Positions 9,601 through 15,789 of a stretch of DNA of 23,752 bases are shown in pieces (within the stretch, counting starts at the first letter, position 1; every line of letters starts with the position of its first letter). This DNA is from CAYOLL01 sp964404765 [NCBI: uncultured Gemmatimonadota bacterium]. GTDB taxonomy: Bacteria > 4572-55. The notes below the pieces were generated by a model that saw only the letters and a list, made by a program, of their open reading frames with translations, was not told the DNA's origin and did no database searches. The stretch spans positions 1 through 23,752 of the forward strand of contig CAYOLL010000091.1 in the NCBI GenBank assembly GCA_964404765.1, read 5' to 3'. A program made the translations under genes and the position numbers.

Positions 9601-11174
9601 CGGCCTGGGTTGTCAACGCCGCGGACTATCAATATTCCATGACGATTACCGGCAAGCTGCGCGCTTCCACGCGGCCATCGCTGGAAACGACCGTCGTGGC
9701 CATGATCGGCAATGAAGTGCGCGGGGTCAAGCGTGTGGAATACGAATCGGCCCTCAACGACACGCTGGTCTTTTTGACGATTTACAGCGATTCACTCAGC
9801 GGCGAGATCATCACCCTCCGCGCCTACGACGGGTTGATTTGCCGCGAGTTGGGGTCTATCGTCAACGGTTTTACTTTTCAAGCCAATGCCATGATCGGCA
9901 GTCCGCAAAGCCCGACGGCGCTTAATTTGTCCAGCCAAATGACCCGGCATTTTGTGCAGGCCAAAGGCTGGAGTTGGCTGTCGCTCAACCTGACTCCGGC
10001 TAACTTGGCCATCAACAACGCGCTGGCCAATGCCCCGGCCACGACCGGCGATTTGATCAAGAGCCAAACCGCATTCAGTCAATATGTAAGCGGCGCGGGC
10101 TGGATCGGCTCGTTGTCGGCGTTGAATACGTCCACCATGTACATGCTCAAACTGGCCAACGCCGCCGAATTTGATCTGATTGGCACGGCCATCAACACGG
10201 CAACCAGCCCGATTGCCGTTGTCAGCGGCTGGAACTGGATTTGCTATCAACCAACCACGGCTTTGCCGGTCAATACCGCGCTGGCCGCGCTGACCAATTC
10301 GGCCACCGGCGATTTGATCAAGAGCCAATTTGCTTTTGCCCAATACGTGTCGGGCATCGGCTGGATCGGCAGTCTGGACAACTTAACGCCGGGACAGGGT
10401 TACCAACTGTTTCGGGCGAATGCCGGCACACTGACGTATCCGAATACGCCCGTCGCCGCATTGCGGAATGCGGATTTGGGATTGCGGGATGAAATTGGCA
10501 ATTCTCAATTGGCAATTGCCAATTGGCAATTCGACCCCACGCAATTCGAGCACAGCATGACGATCACGGGAGAATTCCCCCCTGACAAGGGGGGTGTTGC
10601 CGCCTTTGTCGGCGACGAATGCCGCGGAACGGCCCAACCTGTCTACGTCGAATCGCTGCAAAAACATTTTTTCTTTTTGATGATTTACAGCAATCAACCG
10701 ACGGACGAAGTTGTCGAATTTCGTCTGCTCAATCAAGGCGACGCGAGCGAATATGCGGCCGATCAAATGATTTCGTTTGAATCGAATGCCTCGCTCGGCA
10801 GCATCGAAGCGCCCTTTGTCTGGACTTCAACGCCGTTGGGCGTGGAAGACCCGAGCGTGGCCATGCCCACCCATTTTGCGTTAGCCCAAAACAGGCCCAA
10901 CCCTTTTAGCGCCTTGACCACCATTCAATACGCCCTACCAAAGGATGCGAGCATAGAAATCGCCATCTACAACGTGGCCGGGCAAAAAGTGCGGACGCTG
11001 GTGAACGGCAAACAAGCCGCCGGTTATCGCAGCGTGAATTGGGACGGAGCGAACGATGCGGGCGAAGCGGTGAACGCGGGCGTGTATTTTTATCGGCTGA
11101 AGACGAATTCCCCCTTTGGAGGGGGCCGGGGGGAGGTTTTTGAGGCGACGCGGAAGTTGTTGTTGATTAAGTAA
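3636..11174 (+). CDS. Giant FnIII/LamG multidomain surface protein with T9SS type A sorting domain
   Basis: 2512 residues, predicted to be secreted by Sec and then exported and anchored by the type IX system. Layout: signal peptide (about 1-27); FnIII-like domain (about 90-175); two LamG / concanavalin A-like domains (about 205-400 and 460-660), each ending in an [IV]DEVRxW motif; carboxypeptidase-regulatory-like beta domains (about 700-880); a long uncharacterised region; an SbsA-type Ig domain (about 1768-1876); two copies of a module with SMTITG (about 1998 and 2304); and between these two halves sharing TGDLIKSQxAFxQYVSG. The C-terminus starts at about 2414 (LAQNRPNPF) and ends in the typical GVYFYRL ... 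RKLLLIK. The start follows GAGGGAACG. Residues 1614-1702 and several later stretches are encoded by palindromic repeats rather than domain sequence. The role is probably adhesion or glycan binding; the ligand is unknown. Confidence 0.92.
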   Translation: MKIKKIVKAFWLAAVVLLCSYPPLWASNSNILINGATSNASDGFNYNGTVTVGQPLVGAAYVGNGTLPPTATRSLVHGFWAFFVLEPLPPVVLPSQGDYTDRVSIRWEFDPLSPAPDVGFKVFRDNTLIANVPANQREYTDFNVIGGQYYRYEVLGINEFGEGKRGEGVGFINPNGVITGHVQTLQQRPIADAEITLSPNLGKALSFDDINGSVNVAHDNALNIATTSGTIEAWIKLDNLNRENPIIEKYTWEAGKGGFALRILGDNRPYLYLINNGVPLAPIFGMDPILTANRWYHIAATIDNAQDIARLYVDDVEVGSGNISAYQQMPGDAPLRIGSRGNDGAVNFSGSIDEVRLWSSIRSSAEINKYMTHTLSGQENGLVAYWKFDEGVSYYVFDHSNNAHHTRFAADNGPQWTDDHSPVNNSAYTDAAGNYVMGGIYYGAGTTFRVTPKLITPIGRALNFDGADDYIGVNNVVLDSTSFTIEFWAKRGSTGTDDYVIGQGTWGMVRNALVIGFRDNNKFTFAFYGDDLDTPASYTDSNWHHWAVTYDAATKQRAIYRDGAAVATGTAGNHYAGTGELLIGKVPISGLAFGGTLDEVRIWNTARTGADIAATMNRRLNGDEAGLTLYYPLNEGINDVVSDLTANRNYGILRNFNTATAWVTDYPLTENLTHEFNPEYRNVTLNNSITSVDGVDFTDLSLIPVTGVVRFDNTLCFEDEVEILVDGVSQSPKVVTDENGAFKMEFEPGTSHTITPVVAGHTFSPASWSVPNITSPIAGIVFKDQTLRNLRVNVYGGTPACNIPLIPSSGQLRVTVTSTPACYEASQVISSGTVATFTGLPAYDFVVTVSHPDGNIRFDGQTVSLREVAADTLSFEYHAPIVTSINGLTAPICANITDPNNVLLPVRPVLNPDVAYSISLTIREDYAPYGGTCNVDTGFVVLRNGIADKADTTLYFRNGTINNIPFKVGAPNILSGGDYPYQKSIEAVAGEFVRNTTNNTWQTGRTDDDIKWAYVTGQRKRGTTFVTLKTDRMPLHILRDPPGDKSYSFLEEHTSFSTVRRFMTHTSDVVGFESMNYFGPDVTLTIPLGPSFETDLDLTANSRFTLHIEKSTEKDIRLTLEMDRRYQTSDNQTPFIAGKNMGDLFVGVGLNLTVTDADNLTFNSSTCRLALNVTPAVDSVKFASAYIFSENHIQNSLIPDLVHIALTTDTLALSLKPLYEAAMWASLLSYNAKLKTYSPAQRLEAISFDGAAGGYDYSKTVRKNRLDSYTTLAAIESDSYLLSGARVNGIGRESRIFFGSVGSNSVPVDSLFGANTSDALGTGIQTNVINTLLTLKDVLKIGSSVIGIMAGNPFSAIGLGLGTYGIVDNWVNPANATLITETDTTTTTGYHLEDDDPGDNFWVEVYNDGVYGTYYKTVAGASKCPWEANTAKREVPVLNISPAILNDVRPDESAVFSLSPGNASETDEGGWYRVRTLTESNPNGAEILVSGEWAGGEGVLLYLTPGQVTPLTVAVNRGAGEYDFDNLKIMLTSACEFDLAQQGLNAGKPFLADTVSFSVHFARPCAEVEITNPGDGWLLDAAANDTLWLTLQGYTLNNQFSDIKLQYRPLNASAARNDISPRNVISNDTAPRSQVVLGNASAGETVFRAVNGETEFPGQLRSQTEFGNENSEARFSALALSDARLISRGNGDSRGNGDDPATQSDTWITFKTIAYNTIPASPPYIIVPWDVSQLDDGAYEIRAVTTCVSGAAIAGASVPLNGILERYGPRVFGTPQPADGVLQAGDDIKISFNETIVCNNIVKADLGGANNIGLYNAETGALIDMEFTCFDNTIILTPTPSNYFYENRTLRARLKGIKDLYGNAMRDSTQWEFYVNRNPIAWDGGAITVTKYEDQTVTITRQLVNSGPSAMSFNFIDTAPAPGRAAIQPPNWLTVSPTSGTVNPGSAQTISLTFNASLSGGPYTHNLIVRTGMGDETMRVDLANVCYAPAWVVNAADYQYSMTITGKLRASTRPSLETTVVAMIGNEVRGVKRVEYESALNDTLVFLTIYSDSLSGEIITLRAYDGLICRELGSIVNGFTFQANAMIGSPQSPTALNLSSQMTRHFVQAKGWSWLSLNLTPANLAINNALANAPATTGDLIKSQTAFSQYVSGAGWIGSLSALNTSTMYMLKLANAAEFDLIGTAINTATSPIAVVSGWNWICYQPTTALPVNTALAALTNSATGDLIKSQFAFAQYVSGIGWIGSLDNLTPGQGYQLFRANAGTLTYPNTPVAALRNADLGLRDEIGNSQLAIANWQFDPTQFEHSMTITGEFPPDKGGVAAFVGDECRGTAQPVYVESLQKHFFFLMIYSNQPTDEVVEFRLLNQGDASEYAADQMISFESNASLGSIEAPFVWTSTPLGVEDPSVAMPTHFALAQNRPNPFSALTTIQYALPKDASIEIAIYNVAGQKVRTLVNGKQAAGYRSVNWDGANDAGEAVNAGVYFYRLKTNSPFGGGRGEVFEATRKLLLIK
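8481..8728. repeat. Cluster of different palindromes inside the giant gene
   Basis: In-frame run of stem-forming sequences: a perfect 15-bp inverted repeat (8481-8495 / 8499-8513, AGAAATGACATTTCT); CGTTCCCAAG / CTTGGGAACG (8529-8553); GCGAAAC / GTTTCGC (8563-8579); GGAAAC / GTTTCC (8591-8605); CGTTCCCAAAC / GTTTGGGAACG (8616-8640); TGAAGC / GCTTCA (8648-8661); AGCGC / GCGCT (8661-8674); and CGCGAGAT / ATCTCGCG (8681-8698). An exact 18-bp tandem duplication follows (8693-8710 and 8711-8728). No stop codon arises in the coding frame. The encoded stretch is low in domain character and unlike its surroundings. Confidence 0.9.
10495..10532. repeat. ATTGGCAATT palindromic repeat in the coding sequence
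   Basis: Alternating ATTGGCAATT / AATTGCC units, including a perfect 20-bp palindrome at 10506-10525 (CAATTGG...CCAATTG). It encodes the stretch around SQLAIANW, just before the second copy of the SMTITG module. The preceding 10455-10490 also carries short GC-containing repeats (TTGCGG). Confidence 0.8.
10575..10596. repeat. CCCCCC-tgacaa-GGGGGG palindrome in the coding sequence
   Basis: A six-base C run and its complement around TGACAA, read in frame as P-P-D-K-G-G between strands of the second SMTITG module. The first module copy has a different, longer linker at that position. The form resembles the C-run/G-run repeats common between genes in many bacteria. Confidence 0.75.
11107..11139. 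repeat. CCCCCTTTGGAGGGGG repeat in the sorting domain
   Basis: CCCCC (11110-11114) pairs with GGGGG (11121-11125) and is followed by CC and a G-run. It encodes N-S-P-F-G-G-G-R-G-E between FYRLKT and FEATRK at the extreme C-terminus. The orphan T9SS end at 1842-1900 lacks this insert and runs straight from FYRL to AGDFEETRK, which supports insertion into a pre-existing domain. Confidence 0.8.
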
Positions 11175-11244
11175 AAGTAATGCTGTTCGTATCAAAAACT
11201 GCGTTTTAGTACAGCGCAAATGCTTGGGATTAATTTTATAATGA

Positions 11245-11283
11245 CAAAACCCCCACGGTTTTCAGATCGCCGTGGGGGTTTTG
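11245..11283. terminator. Bidirectional terminator between convergent genes
   Basis: A perfect 14-bp stem CAAAACCCCCACGG / CCGTGGGGGTTTTG (11245-11258 and 11270-11283) with an 11-nt loop gives A/T tracts on both sides. It lies between the stop of the giant plus-strand gene and the stop of the minus-strand helicase gene and should serve both. Confidence 0.9.
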
Positions 11284-11315
11284 TTTTCTGACATAGTTTG
11301 ATCAAATCAAGCGCT

Positions 11316-12602
11316 TTAGGGTTTGCGTCTCCAGCGGCGCGGGTGGGGCTTGGCCGGGTTGATTTGCTCATCGTGTTTCGCCTGGTTGCGCCGGGATCGG
11401 CCGACTTCGCCGGGACCATGGCTGACTTGATAGCGCGGTTCCCGGCTTGTCGTGCTGTCTCGTTGCTGGCCTTTAAGAATCGGCTCGGCTTTAATATTAC
11501 GATCCGGTTCAAATCCTGTAATGGTCGCTTTTTCGATGGTTCGTTTGAGCAATCGCTCAATACCGGTCAGAAGACCATGCTCATCTACACAGACTAACGA
11601 GATCGCCGTTCCTTCGCTACCGGCTCGACCCGTACGACCAATGCGATGAATATAATCCTCCGGAACAAAGGGCAGCTCATAGTTGACCACATGGGGCAAC
11701 TGATCAATATCCAGGCCGCGGGAGGCAATATCCGTGGCGACTAACACCCGCACACTGCCTTGCTTAAAGTTTTCTAACGCTTCCGTACGCGCGCCCTGAC
11801 TTTTGTTGCCGTGGATAGCGACCGCGCTGATTCCGTCCTGCAAAAGCTGTTTGGTCAGGCGGTTGGAGCCGTGCTTGGTGCGGGTAAAAACAAGTACCCG
11901 CCGCCAGTTCTGCGAGTTGATCAAATAAGATAGAAGGTCACGCTTGCGTGTGCGATCCACCGGGTAGACTTTTTGGGCAATACCCTCGGCGGTGGTGTTG
12001 CGCAGTGCGATCTGGATGTGAGTTGGTGAATTTAACAAATCATCCGCCAACGCCTTAATTTCATCAGAAAATGTAGCTGAAAACAACAAATTTTGTCGCT
12101 TTGGCGGCAGCAGCGCCAGTATTTTGCGAATATCGCGAATAAAGCCCATATCCAGCATCCGGTCCGCCTCGTCCAAAACCAGGATTTCAACTTTGGACAG
12201 GCTCAGTGTCCTTTGCTGAATGTGGTCCAATAAACGTCCCGGCGTGGCGACTAAAATATCGACGCCCTGACGAAGCGCCGTAATCTGTGGATTGATGTTA
12301 ACCCCGCCAAAGACGACGGTCGACTTTAAGCGCAGATATTTACCATAAGTTACAATACTCTCTTCGACTTGCGCGGCCAACTCGCGGGTTGGCGTCACGA
12401 CCAGGGCGCGGATGCGGCGCGGCCCCTTTTCCGGCCCTTGCATGTTTAAGCGCTGTAACAACGGCAGCGCAAAGCCGGCTGTTTTTCCGGTGCCGGTTTG
12501 GGCGCCGGCTAAAAGGTCTTTGCCTTCCAGAATAATAGGAATGGCCTTAAGCTGCACCGGGGTTGGTTGGCTATAACCTTCTTCGGCAACAGCGCGTAGC
12601 AA
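11316..12602 (-). CDS. rhlE: DEAD-box ATP-dependent RNA helicase, RhlE type
   Basis: The coordinates use the only canonical start available (TTG at 12602), giving 428 residues. All helicase motifs are present: Q motif (GYSQPTPVQ), I (AQTGTGKT), Ia (PTRELAAQ), Ib (TPGRLLDH), II (DEAD), III (SAT), V (TDIASRGLD) and VI (HRIGRTGR). A basic, Arg/Pro-rich C-terminal tail could bind RNA. It probably unwinds RNA in ribosome assembly or decay. In the same frame, 13 codons upstream of TTG read [14 protein letters not shown], the usual RhlE beginning. The real start is therefore probably an ATC at 12641, 39 bp after the M32 peptidase stop, so the two are likely co-transcribed. Confidence 0.93.
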   Translation of the reverse strand: MLRAVAEEGYSQPTPVQLKAIPIILEGKDLLAGAQTGTGKTAGFALPLLQRLNMQGPEKGPRRIRALVVTPTRELAAQVEESIVTYGKYLRLKSTVVFGGVNINPQITALRQGVDILVATPGRLLDHIQQRTLSLSKVEILVLDEADRMLDMGFIRDIRKILALLPPKRQNLLFSATFSDEIKALADDLLNSPTHIQIALRNTTAEGIAQKVYPVDRTRKRDLLSYLINSQNWRRVLVFTRTKHGSNRLTKQLLQDGISAVAIHGNKSQGARTEALENFKQGSVRVLVATDIASRGLDIDQLPHVVNYELPFVPEDYIHRIGRTGRAGSEGTAISLVCVDEHGLLTGIERLLKRTIEKATITGFEPDRNIKAEPILKGQQRDSTTSREPRYQVSHGPGEVGRSRRNQAKHDEQINPAKPHPRRWRRKP

Positions 12603-12638
12603 TTCCGGTAAAAGTCCGAGAGTACTAAATGAAGTATC

Positions 12639-12652
12639 GATACGTTCTCCTT
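12639..12652 (-). promoter_or_regulatory. Shine-Dalgarno and probable ATC start of the helicase
   Basis: On the minus strand AAGGAG (12652-12647) lies 5 nt before an ATC codon (12641-12639), which opens the homologous N-terminus (D-T-S-F-S-T-L-G-L). An in-frame TAA precedes it immediately. No ATG, GTG or TTG exists between that stop and the TTG at 12602, which has no good ribosome-binding site of its own. Confidence 0.6.
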
Positions 12653-12680
12653 ATAAATGATGATGCAGACACAAACAGGA

Positions 12681-14174
12681 TTATTTGTATAAACGACTAT
12701 ACTTTTCCTGCAAATAATTAACAAAAGGCATTACGGTAAAAGGTTTACCGCTAATGCGCTCGACCAATTGCTTAGACTTATACATTTTACCATGACGATG
12801 AATATTCTGATTCAACCACTGCTTGATCGGTGCAAATTGACCGCGTTCGATGAGACCGTCAAAGTCCGGGATTTGCTCCTGCGCGGCTTCACGCAATTGC
12901 GCCGCGTACATGTAGCCCAGCGCATAGGTCGGGAAATAGCCGATCAGGCAGCCCGCCCAATGATTATCCTGCAAAATGCCTTTAGCCGCGTCCGGCGGTG
13001 TAAGGCCCAGATACTCCTGCATTTTTTGATTCCAAATTTCCGGCAAGTCCTCAAACCGGATGTTGCCGGAAAACAAGTCGCGCTCCAGTTCAAAACGCAA
13101 AATCACATGCAGGCAATAGGACACTTCGTCAGCGCCGACGCGGATAAAATCGGGCTCCACTCGATTCCAGGCAAAGCAAAACTCGTCGACACTGACATCG
13201 CTTAGCGCCTCCGGAAACGCCGCCTGCAAGCGCGGAAAATAGTGCCGCCAAAAACCCGGATGCGAGGCAACAAACCGTTCCCAGAAAATAGACTGCGACT
13301 CGTGGATGCCATAGGAAGCCGCTTCACCCAGCGGCAAGCCAAAATTTCCGATCAGCAAACCCTGCTCGTACATGCCATGCCCGGCTTCATGAAAGGATGC
13401 GCCCACAGCCGTACGTAAATTGTTGGCATCAAAGCGGGTTGTCAGCCGAGCATCGGTTGGATGAAAGCTGGTGCAGAAAGGATGGGCCGAGCGATCCAGG
13501 CGACCAATCGAAAAGTCAAAGCCCATCTCAGCAATCGTCTCGCGGATAAAGGCTTCTTGTCGGTCCACCGGGAAATGACGCAGCAAAACATCGGTACGCG
13601 GTTTGACGCCTGAGGCTTGAATTTGGCGTAAGATTTTGGGCAACTCAACCTTTAATTGCGCGAATAACGTCTCAACCTCGGCAGCAGTAATTCCCGGCTC
13701 GTAATCTTCCAGCAGCGAGTTATAAGGTTCACCCTCATAACCGGTCTGCTCGATGCGACGTTTGTGAAGTATTACCAATTTTTCCAAATAAGGTTTAAAA
13801 ATATTATAATCCGCAGCTTTTTTGGCCTGATTCCAGGCGGTTAGCGCGTCAACCATCGTCTTATTTAAGTCGATGATCAGCTCCGGCGAAATTTTGGCCG
13901 CCTTATCCAGCTTAATTTTGATCTCACGGACATTGGCGGCCTGCTCCGGCGTTAGCTCGCTCGATTGGCTAAGTTGATTGACCAACTCGCGCACGCGCGG
14001 CTCAACTGTATGTTCATGCGCCAATGTGGATAGCAGCGCCAATTGCTCGCCCCGACTTTTGTCGCTATTGGGCGGCATATACGTTTCCATGTCCCATTGC
14101 AGGACGGAATAGGCGCTTTCCAGCAATTTAATTTTTTTGACGCGGTTTTGAAACTCAGAATAAAGTGTCGTCAT
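12681..14174 (-). CDS. M32 family metallocarboxypeptidase
   Basis: 497 residues, the normal length for thermostable carboxypeptidase Taq / PfuCP type enzymes, which remove C-terminal residues from peptides with a metal-bound water. The zinc site H262-E263-A-G-H266 and the third ligand E292 in the family motif GIHESQSIFWE are intact. The FHPTDARLTTRF and GYFPTYALG signatures are also present. No signal peptide, so cytosolic. The ATG follows GGAGAGG. The helicase gene starts 39 bp downstream and probably shares the transcript. Upstream lie a stem-loop and orphan gene ends rather than a functional partner. Confidence 0.95.
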   Translation of the reverse strand: MTTLYSEFQNRVKKIKLLESAYSVLQWDMETYMPPNSDKSRGEQLALLSTLAHEHTVEPRVRELVNQLSQSSELTPEQAANVREIKIKLDKAAKISPELIIDLNKTMVDALTAWNQAKKAADYNIFKPYLEKLVILHKRRIEQTGYEGEPYNSLLEDYEPGITAAEVETLFAQLKVELPKILRQIQASGVKPRTDVLLRHFPVDRQEAFIRETIAEMGFDFSIGRLDRSAHPFCTSFHPTDARLTTRFDANNLRTAVGASFHEAGHGMYEQGLLIGNFGLPLGEAASYGIHESQSIFWERFVASHPGFWRHYFPRLQAAFPEALSDVSVDEFCFAWNRVEPDFIRVGADEVSYCLHVILRFELERDLFSGNIRFEDLPEIWNQKMQEYLGLTPPDAAKGILQDNHWAGCLIGYFPTYALGYMYAAQLREAAQEQIPDFDGLIERGQFAPIKQWLNQNIHRHGKMYKSKQLVERISGKPFTVMPFVNYLQEKYSRLYK

Positions 14175-14230
14175 GTAAATCCTCTCCAGATCAAAAACGG
14201 TTGATGTTGATACTCCTATTTGTTGATGCC

Positions 14231-14282
14231 GGAGTCCAAAGCGACAGCTTTGAGATTTGCCAAAGCTGCCGCTTTGAACTCC
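14231..14282. repeat. Stem-loop repeat following hydA 3' fragment 1
   Basis: 22-nt arms GGAGTCCAAAGCGACAGCTTTG and a near-complement, pairing throughout with two G-U type mismatches and an 8-nt loop. A sister copy lies at 15613-15661. In both cases the next bases are ATTTTGC followed by a copy of the hydA gene end, so stem-loop and gene end repeat as one unit. No T-run follows on the minus strand. Confidence 0.8.
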
Positions 14283-14292
14283 GATTTTGCAT

Positions 14293-14383
14293 TTAAATCA
14301 CCTTTGACGCCTTCCCGCGCTTGATGAATTGGCCGTAGCCCTTGGCCGATTTCATCGCACCATCGTCTTTGAATATTGCGCCC
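14293..14383 (-). pseudogene. Orphan 3' end of a dihydropyrimidinase gene, copy 1
   Basis: Read on the minus strand it gives G-A-I-F-K-D-D-G-A-M-K-S-A, then KGYGQFIKRGKASKVI and TAA. The intact dihydropyrimidinase ends V-A-I-D-N-G-A-V-K-V-A, then KGYGQFIKRGKASKII. About 28 codons are recognisable. It is more divergent from the intact gene than copy 2, so it may come from a different source. Confidence 0.88.
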
Positions 14384-14407
14384 ATTTGTCAATCCGGTCG
14401 TAGCAAA

Positions 14408-14765
14408 TCATGATTTGGCGTCCTCCAATTGTTTTATTTGCGGTTCTCTCGCCAATAATTGCATTTGATGAATGGCAATGGCGTTTAGCTTTTTCAACCG
14501 TTCCTGCTGCGACAAACCTTCATGGATAAAGTGCGCATTCAAGTTTTCAAGGTTGGACAGACAAACCAATTGGCAAATATCGGCCTCGTCGCGAATGTTT
14601 CCTTTCTTGCCCGGATTTGGAGATAATCCCAAAGTCATTCGTTTTTTCAATCCACTGCTTTGCTGTCAGAACAAAACTGTTCAAACCGGCTTGTTGTCTA
14701 AATCCATCGAATTCGATGGGTTTAAAATCCGGATTATTCAGTTCACAATTCCGGCCATGTTGTTG
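14408..14765 (-). pseudogene. Broken KilA-N domain gene
   Basis: Two pieces in different frames. The upstream piece (about 14760-14615) reads E-L-N-N-P-D-F-K-P-I-E-F, then DGFRQQAGLNSFVLTAKQWI and E-K-T-N-D-F-G-I-I-S-K-S-G, which is the KilA-N core as I remember it from this phage-associated family. The second piece (14650-14408) continues with NPGKKGNIRDEADI ... VCLSNLENLNAHFIHEGL ... ERLKKLNAIAIHQM, the family's usual C-terminus. The middle of the domain is missing and the frame changes at AAATCCGGGCAAG (14605-14617), so a deletion created this 80-codon remnant. The beginning of the gene is also gone. It sits between hydA-end copies 1 and 3. Confidence 0.82.
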
Positions 14766-14798
14766 AATTGTTGATAGGAAAGGGCAAATAGTGCTCTA

Positions 14799-14829
14799 AG
14801 CCCGTTTTGATGTGATATCGGAACGGGCT
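14799..14829. repeat. Stem-loop following hydA 3' fragment 3
   Basis: AGCCCGTTTTGAT / ATCGGAACGGGCT, 13 bp with two G-U pairs, loop GTGAT. The TTCCGAT / ATCGGAA core is shared with the stem-loop downstream of the intact hydA (17399-17434), and the sequence between stem-loop and stop codon is similar in both places. Confidence 0.65.
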
Positions 14830-14861
14830 AAGACTCACAAGGATTTTATTCTAACAGCAAG

Positions 14862-14891
14862 CTAAATCACCTTCGACGCCTTGCCGCGCCG
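14862..14891 (-). pseudogene. Orphan 3' end of a dihydropyrimidinase gene, copy 3 (short)
   Basis: Only the last 8-9 codons (R-G-K-A-S-K-V-I, stop TAG) and the downstream region match the intact gene. The shared core is CTTCGACGCCTTGCCGCG on the plus strand, identical in the intact gene. It lies 22 bp from the HigA stop, on the side facing the KilA-N remnant. Confidence 0.75.
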
Positions 14892-14912
14892 GTTTTGTTT
14901 TAATGCCAAGAA

Positions 14913-15284
14913 TCACGTCCGTCCAGCCAGCGTATACGGCTGAATCAAAATATCCGCCGGAATTCCCAACCCGGTGTGCAGCTTGCGAATCGTTTCCAGC
15001 GATAAGGGCTTTTTACGATTCAAGATGGGAGTTATTTGGCGTCTTTCGATAAAACCGGCCAAGTCATTTTGCTCAAGCCCGCGACTTTCCAAAAAATATT
15101 TGATGGCCTCGACCGGATCGGGCAAGGGAATAGGGAAATGCTGTTCCTCGTAAGCTTCCACCAGTGTGGTCAGAACTTCCAGGCGGTCGCCTTTTGCCGT
15201 GCCGGGTTTAGCGTCAAACAAATGCTCGATTTCAGCCAGGGCTTTTTCGTAATCAGCCTCGGTTTTGATGGGTTTGATGGTCAT
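14913..15284 (-). CDS. higA: HigA-family antitoxin (helix-turn-helix)
   Basis: 123 residues. The N-terminal half (ITKPIKTEADY-like start, through about 65) matches the HigA region that wraps the toxin. The C-terminal half is an Xre-type helix-turn-helix (about 66-115: GLEQNDLAGFI ... ILNRKKPLSLETIRKL). It neutralises HigB and represses the shared promoter. It starts 12 bp after the toxin stop, in the toxin-first order typical of higBA, so the two are translated from one message. The gene-end fragments on either side suggest the pair arrived as a module. Confidence 0.92.
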   Translation of the reverse strand: MTIKPIKTEADYEKALAEIEHLFDAKPGTAKGDRLEVLTTLVEAYEEQHFPIPLPDPVEAIKYFLESRGLEQNDLAGFIERRQITPILNRKKPLSLETIRKLHTGLGIPADILIQPYTLAGRT

Positions 15285-15296
15285 TTTGGTCTCCGT

Positions 15297-15590
15297 TTAA
15301 ATCGTTGTCGCATCAATCCGGTTATAGTCCTGATGCGTTCCGACGAATCGAATAAAAACAATTCCGCAATCATAGTTGATAGCGACAACCAAACGATATT
15401 GGTTGCCTTTGATATTGAAAACCACACGCGAATTTGGCAGAATGCTGGCATTCCGATAGACATTTTTGATGTCTATCGGTGTCTTCCAATCGGCCTTTTT
15501 GGTATCGGCATACCAGGCTTGCAACGTTTGCTGCACTTCGGGCTGGCGTTCCCAAAACTCTTTTAGTGTTTTGCGCGAAATAATCCGCAT
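15297..15590 (-). CDS. higB: HigB-family mRNA interferase toxin
   Basis: 97 residues, full length for the RelE-superfamily HigB group that cleaves mRNA on the ribosome. Family features are the start MRIISRKTLKEFWERQPE, ADWKTPIDIKNVYRNASIL, the central RVVFNIKGNQYRLVV strand pair and the FVGTHQDYNRIDA end, which carries the conserved His-Tyr. It precedes the antitoxin gene. Nothing looks damaged. The upstream gap contains a stem-loop and hydA-end copy 2 rather than a clear promoter; the promoter must lie in 15591-15670 if it is independent. Confidence 0.93.
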   Translation of the reverse strand: MRIISRKTLKEFWERQPEVQQTLQAWYADTKKADWKTPIDIKNVYRNASILPNSRVVFNIKGNQYRLVVAINYDCGIVFIRFVGTHQDYNRIDATTI

Positions 15591-15612
15591 GATTTCCTCA
15601 TCTCAAATCGTG

Positions 15613-15661
15613 GAGTCCAAAGCGAAGCTTTGGCATACTTCAAAGCTATCGCTTTGGACTC
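15613..15661. repeat. Stem-loop repeat following hydA 3' fragment 2
   Basis: GAGTCCAAAGCGAAGCTTTG pairs with CAAAGCTATCGCTTTGGACTC with one bulged base and an 8-nt loop. Sister of 14231-14282 and likewise joined by ATTTTGC to a hydA gene end. Confidence 0.8.
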
Positions 15662-15671
15662 AATTTTGCGC

Positions 15672-15775
15672 TTAAATCACCTTCGACGCCTTGCCACGCT
15701 TGATGAATTGACCGTAGCCCTTGCTTACTTTCACCGCACCATTTTGCCGCACAAGGGCTTTTTTGCATTTGACGT
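15672..15775 (-). pseudogene. Orphan 3' end of a dihydropyrimidinase gene, copy 2
   Basis: Minus-strand reading gives V-K-C-K-K-A-L-V-R-Q-N-G-A-V-K-V-S, then KGYGQFIKRGKASKVI and TAA. The intact gene has GKCKKVLLRG, KVAIDNGAVKVA and KGYGQFIKRGKASKII, so copy 2 extends furthest into the gene and has lost about six codons between LVR and NGAV. It lies just downstream of the beta-barrel gene, whose stop is 15 bp away. Confidence 0.87.
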
Positions 15776-15789
15776 TGATCTTATCGGCA

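Noticed and set aside
15036-15566. 176-codon plus-strand reading frame across HigA/HigB
   Set aside because: It is antisense to both toxin-antitoxin genes, which match their families over full length.
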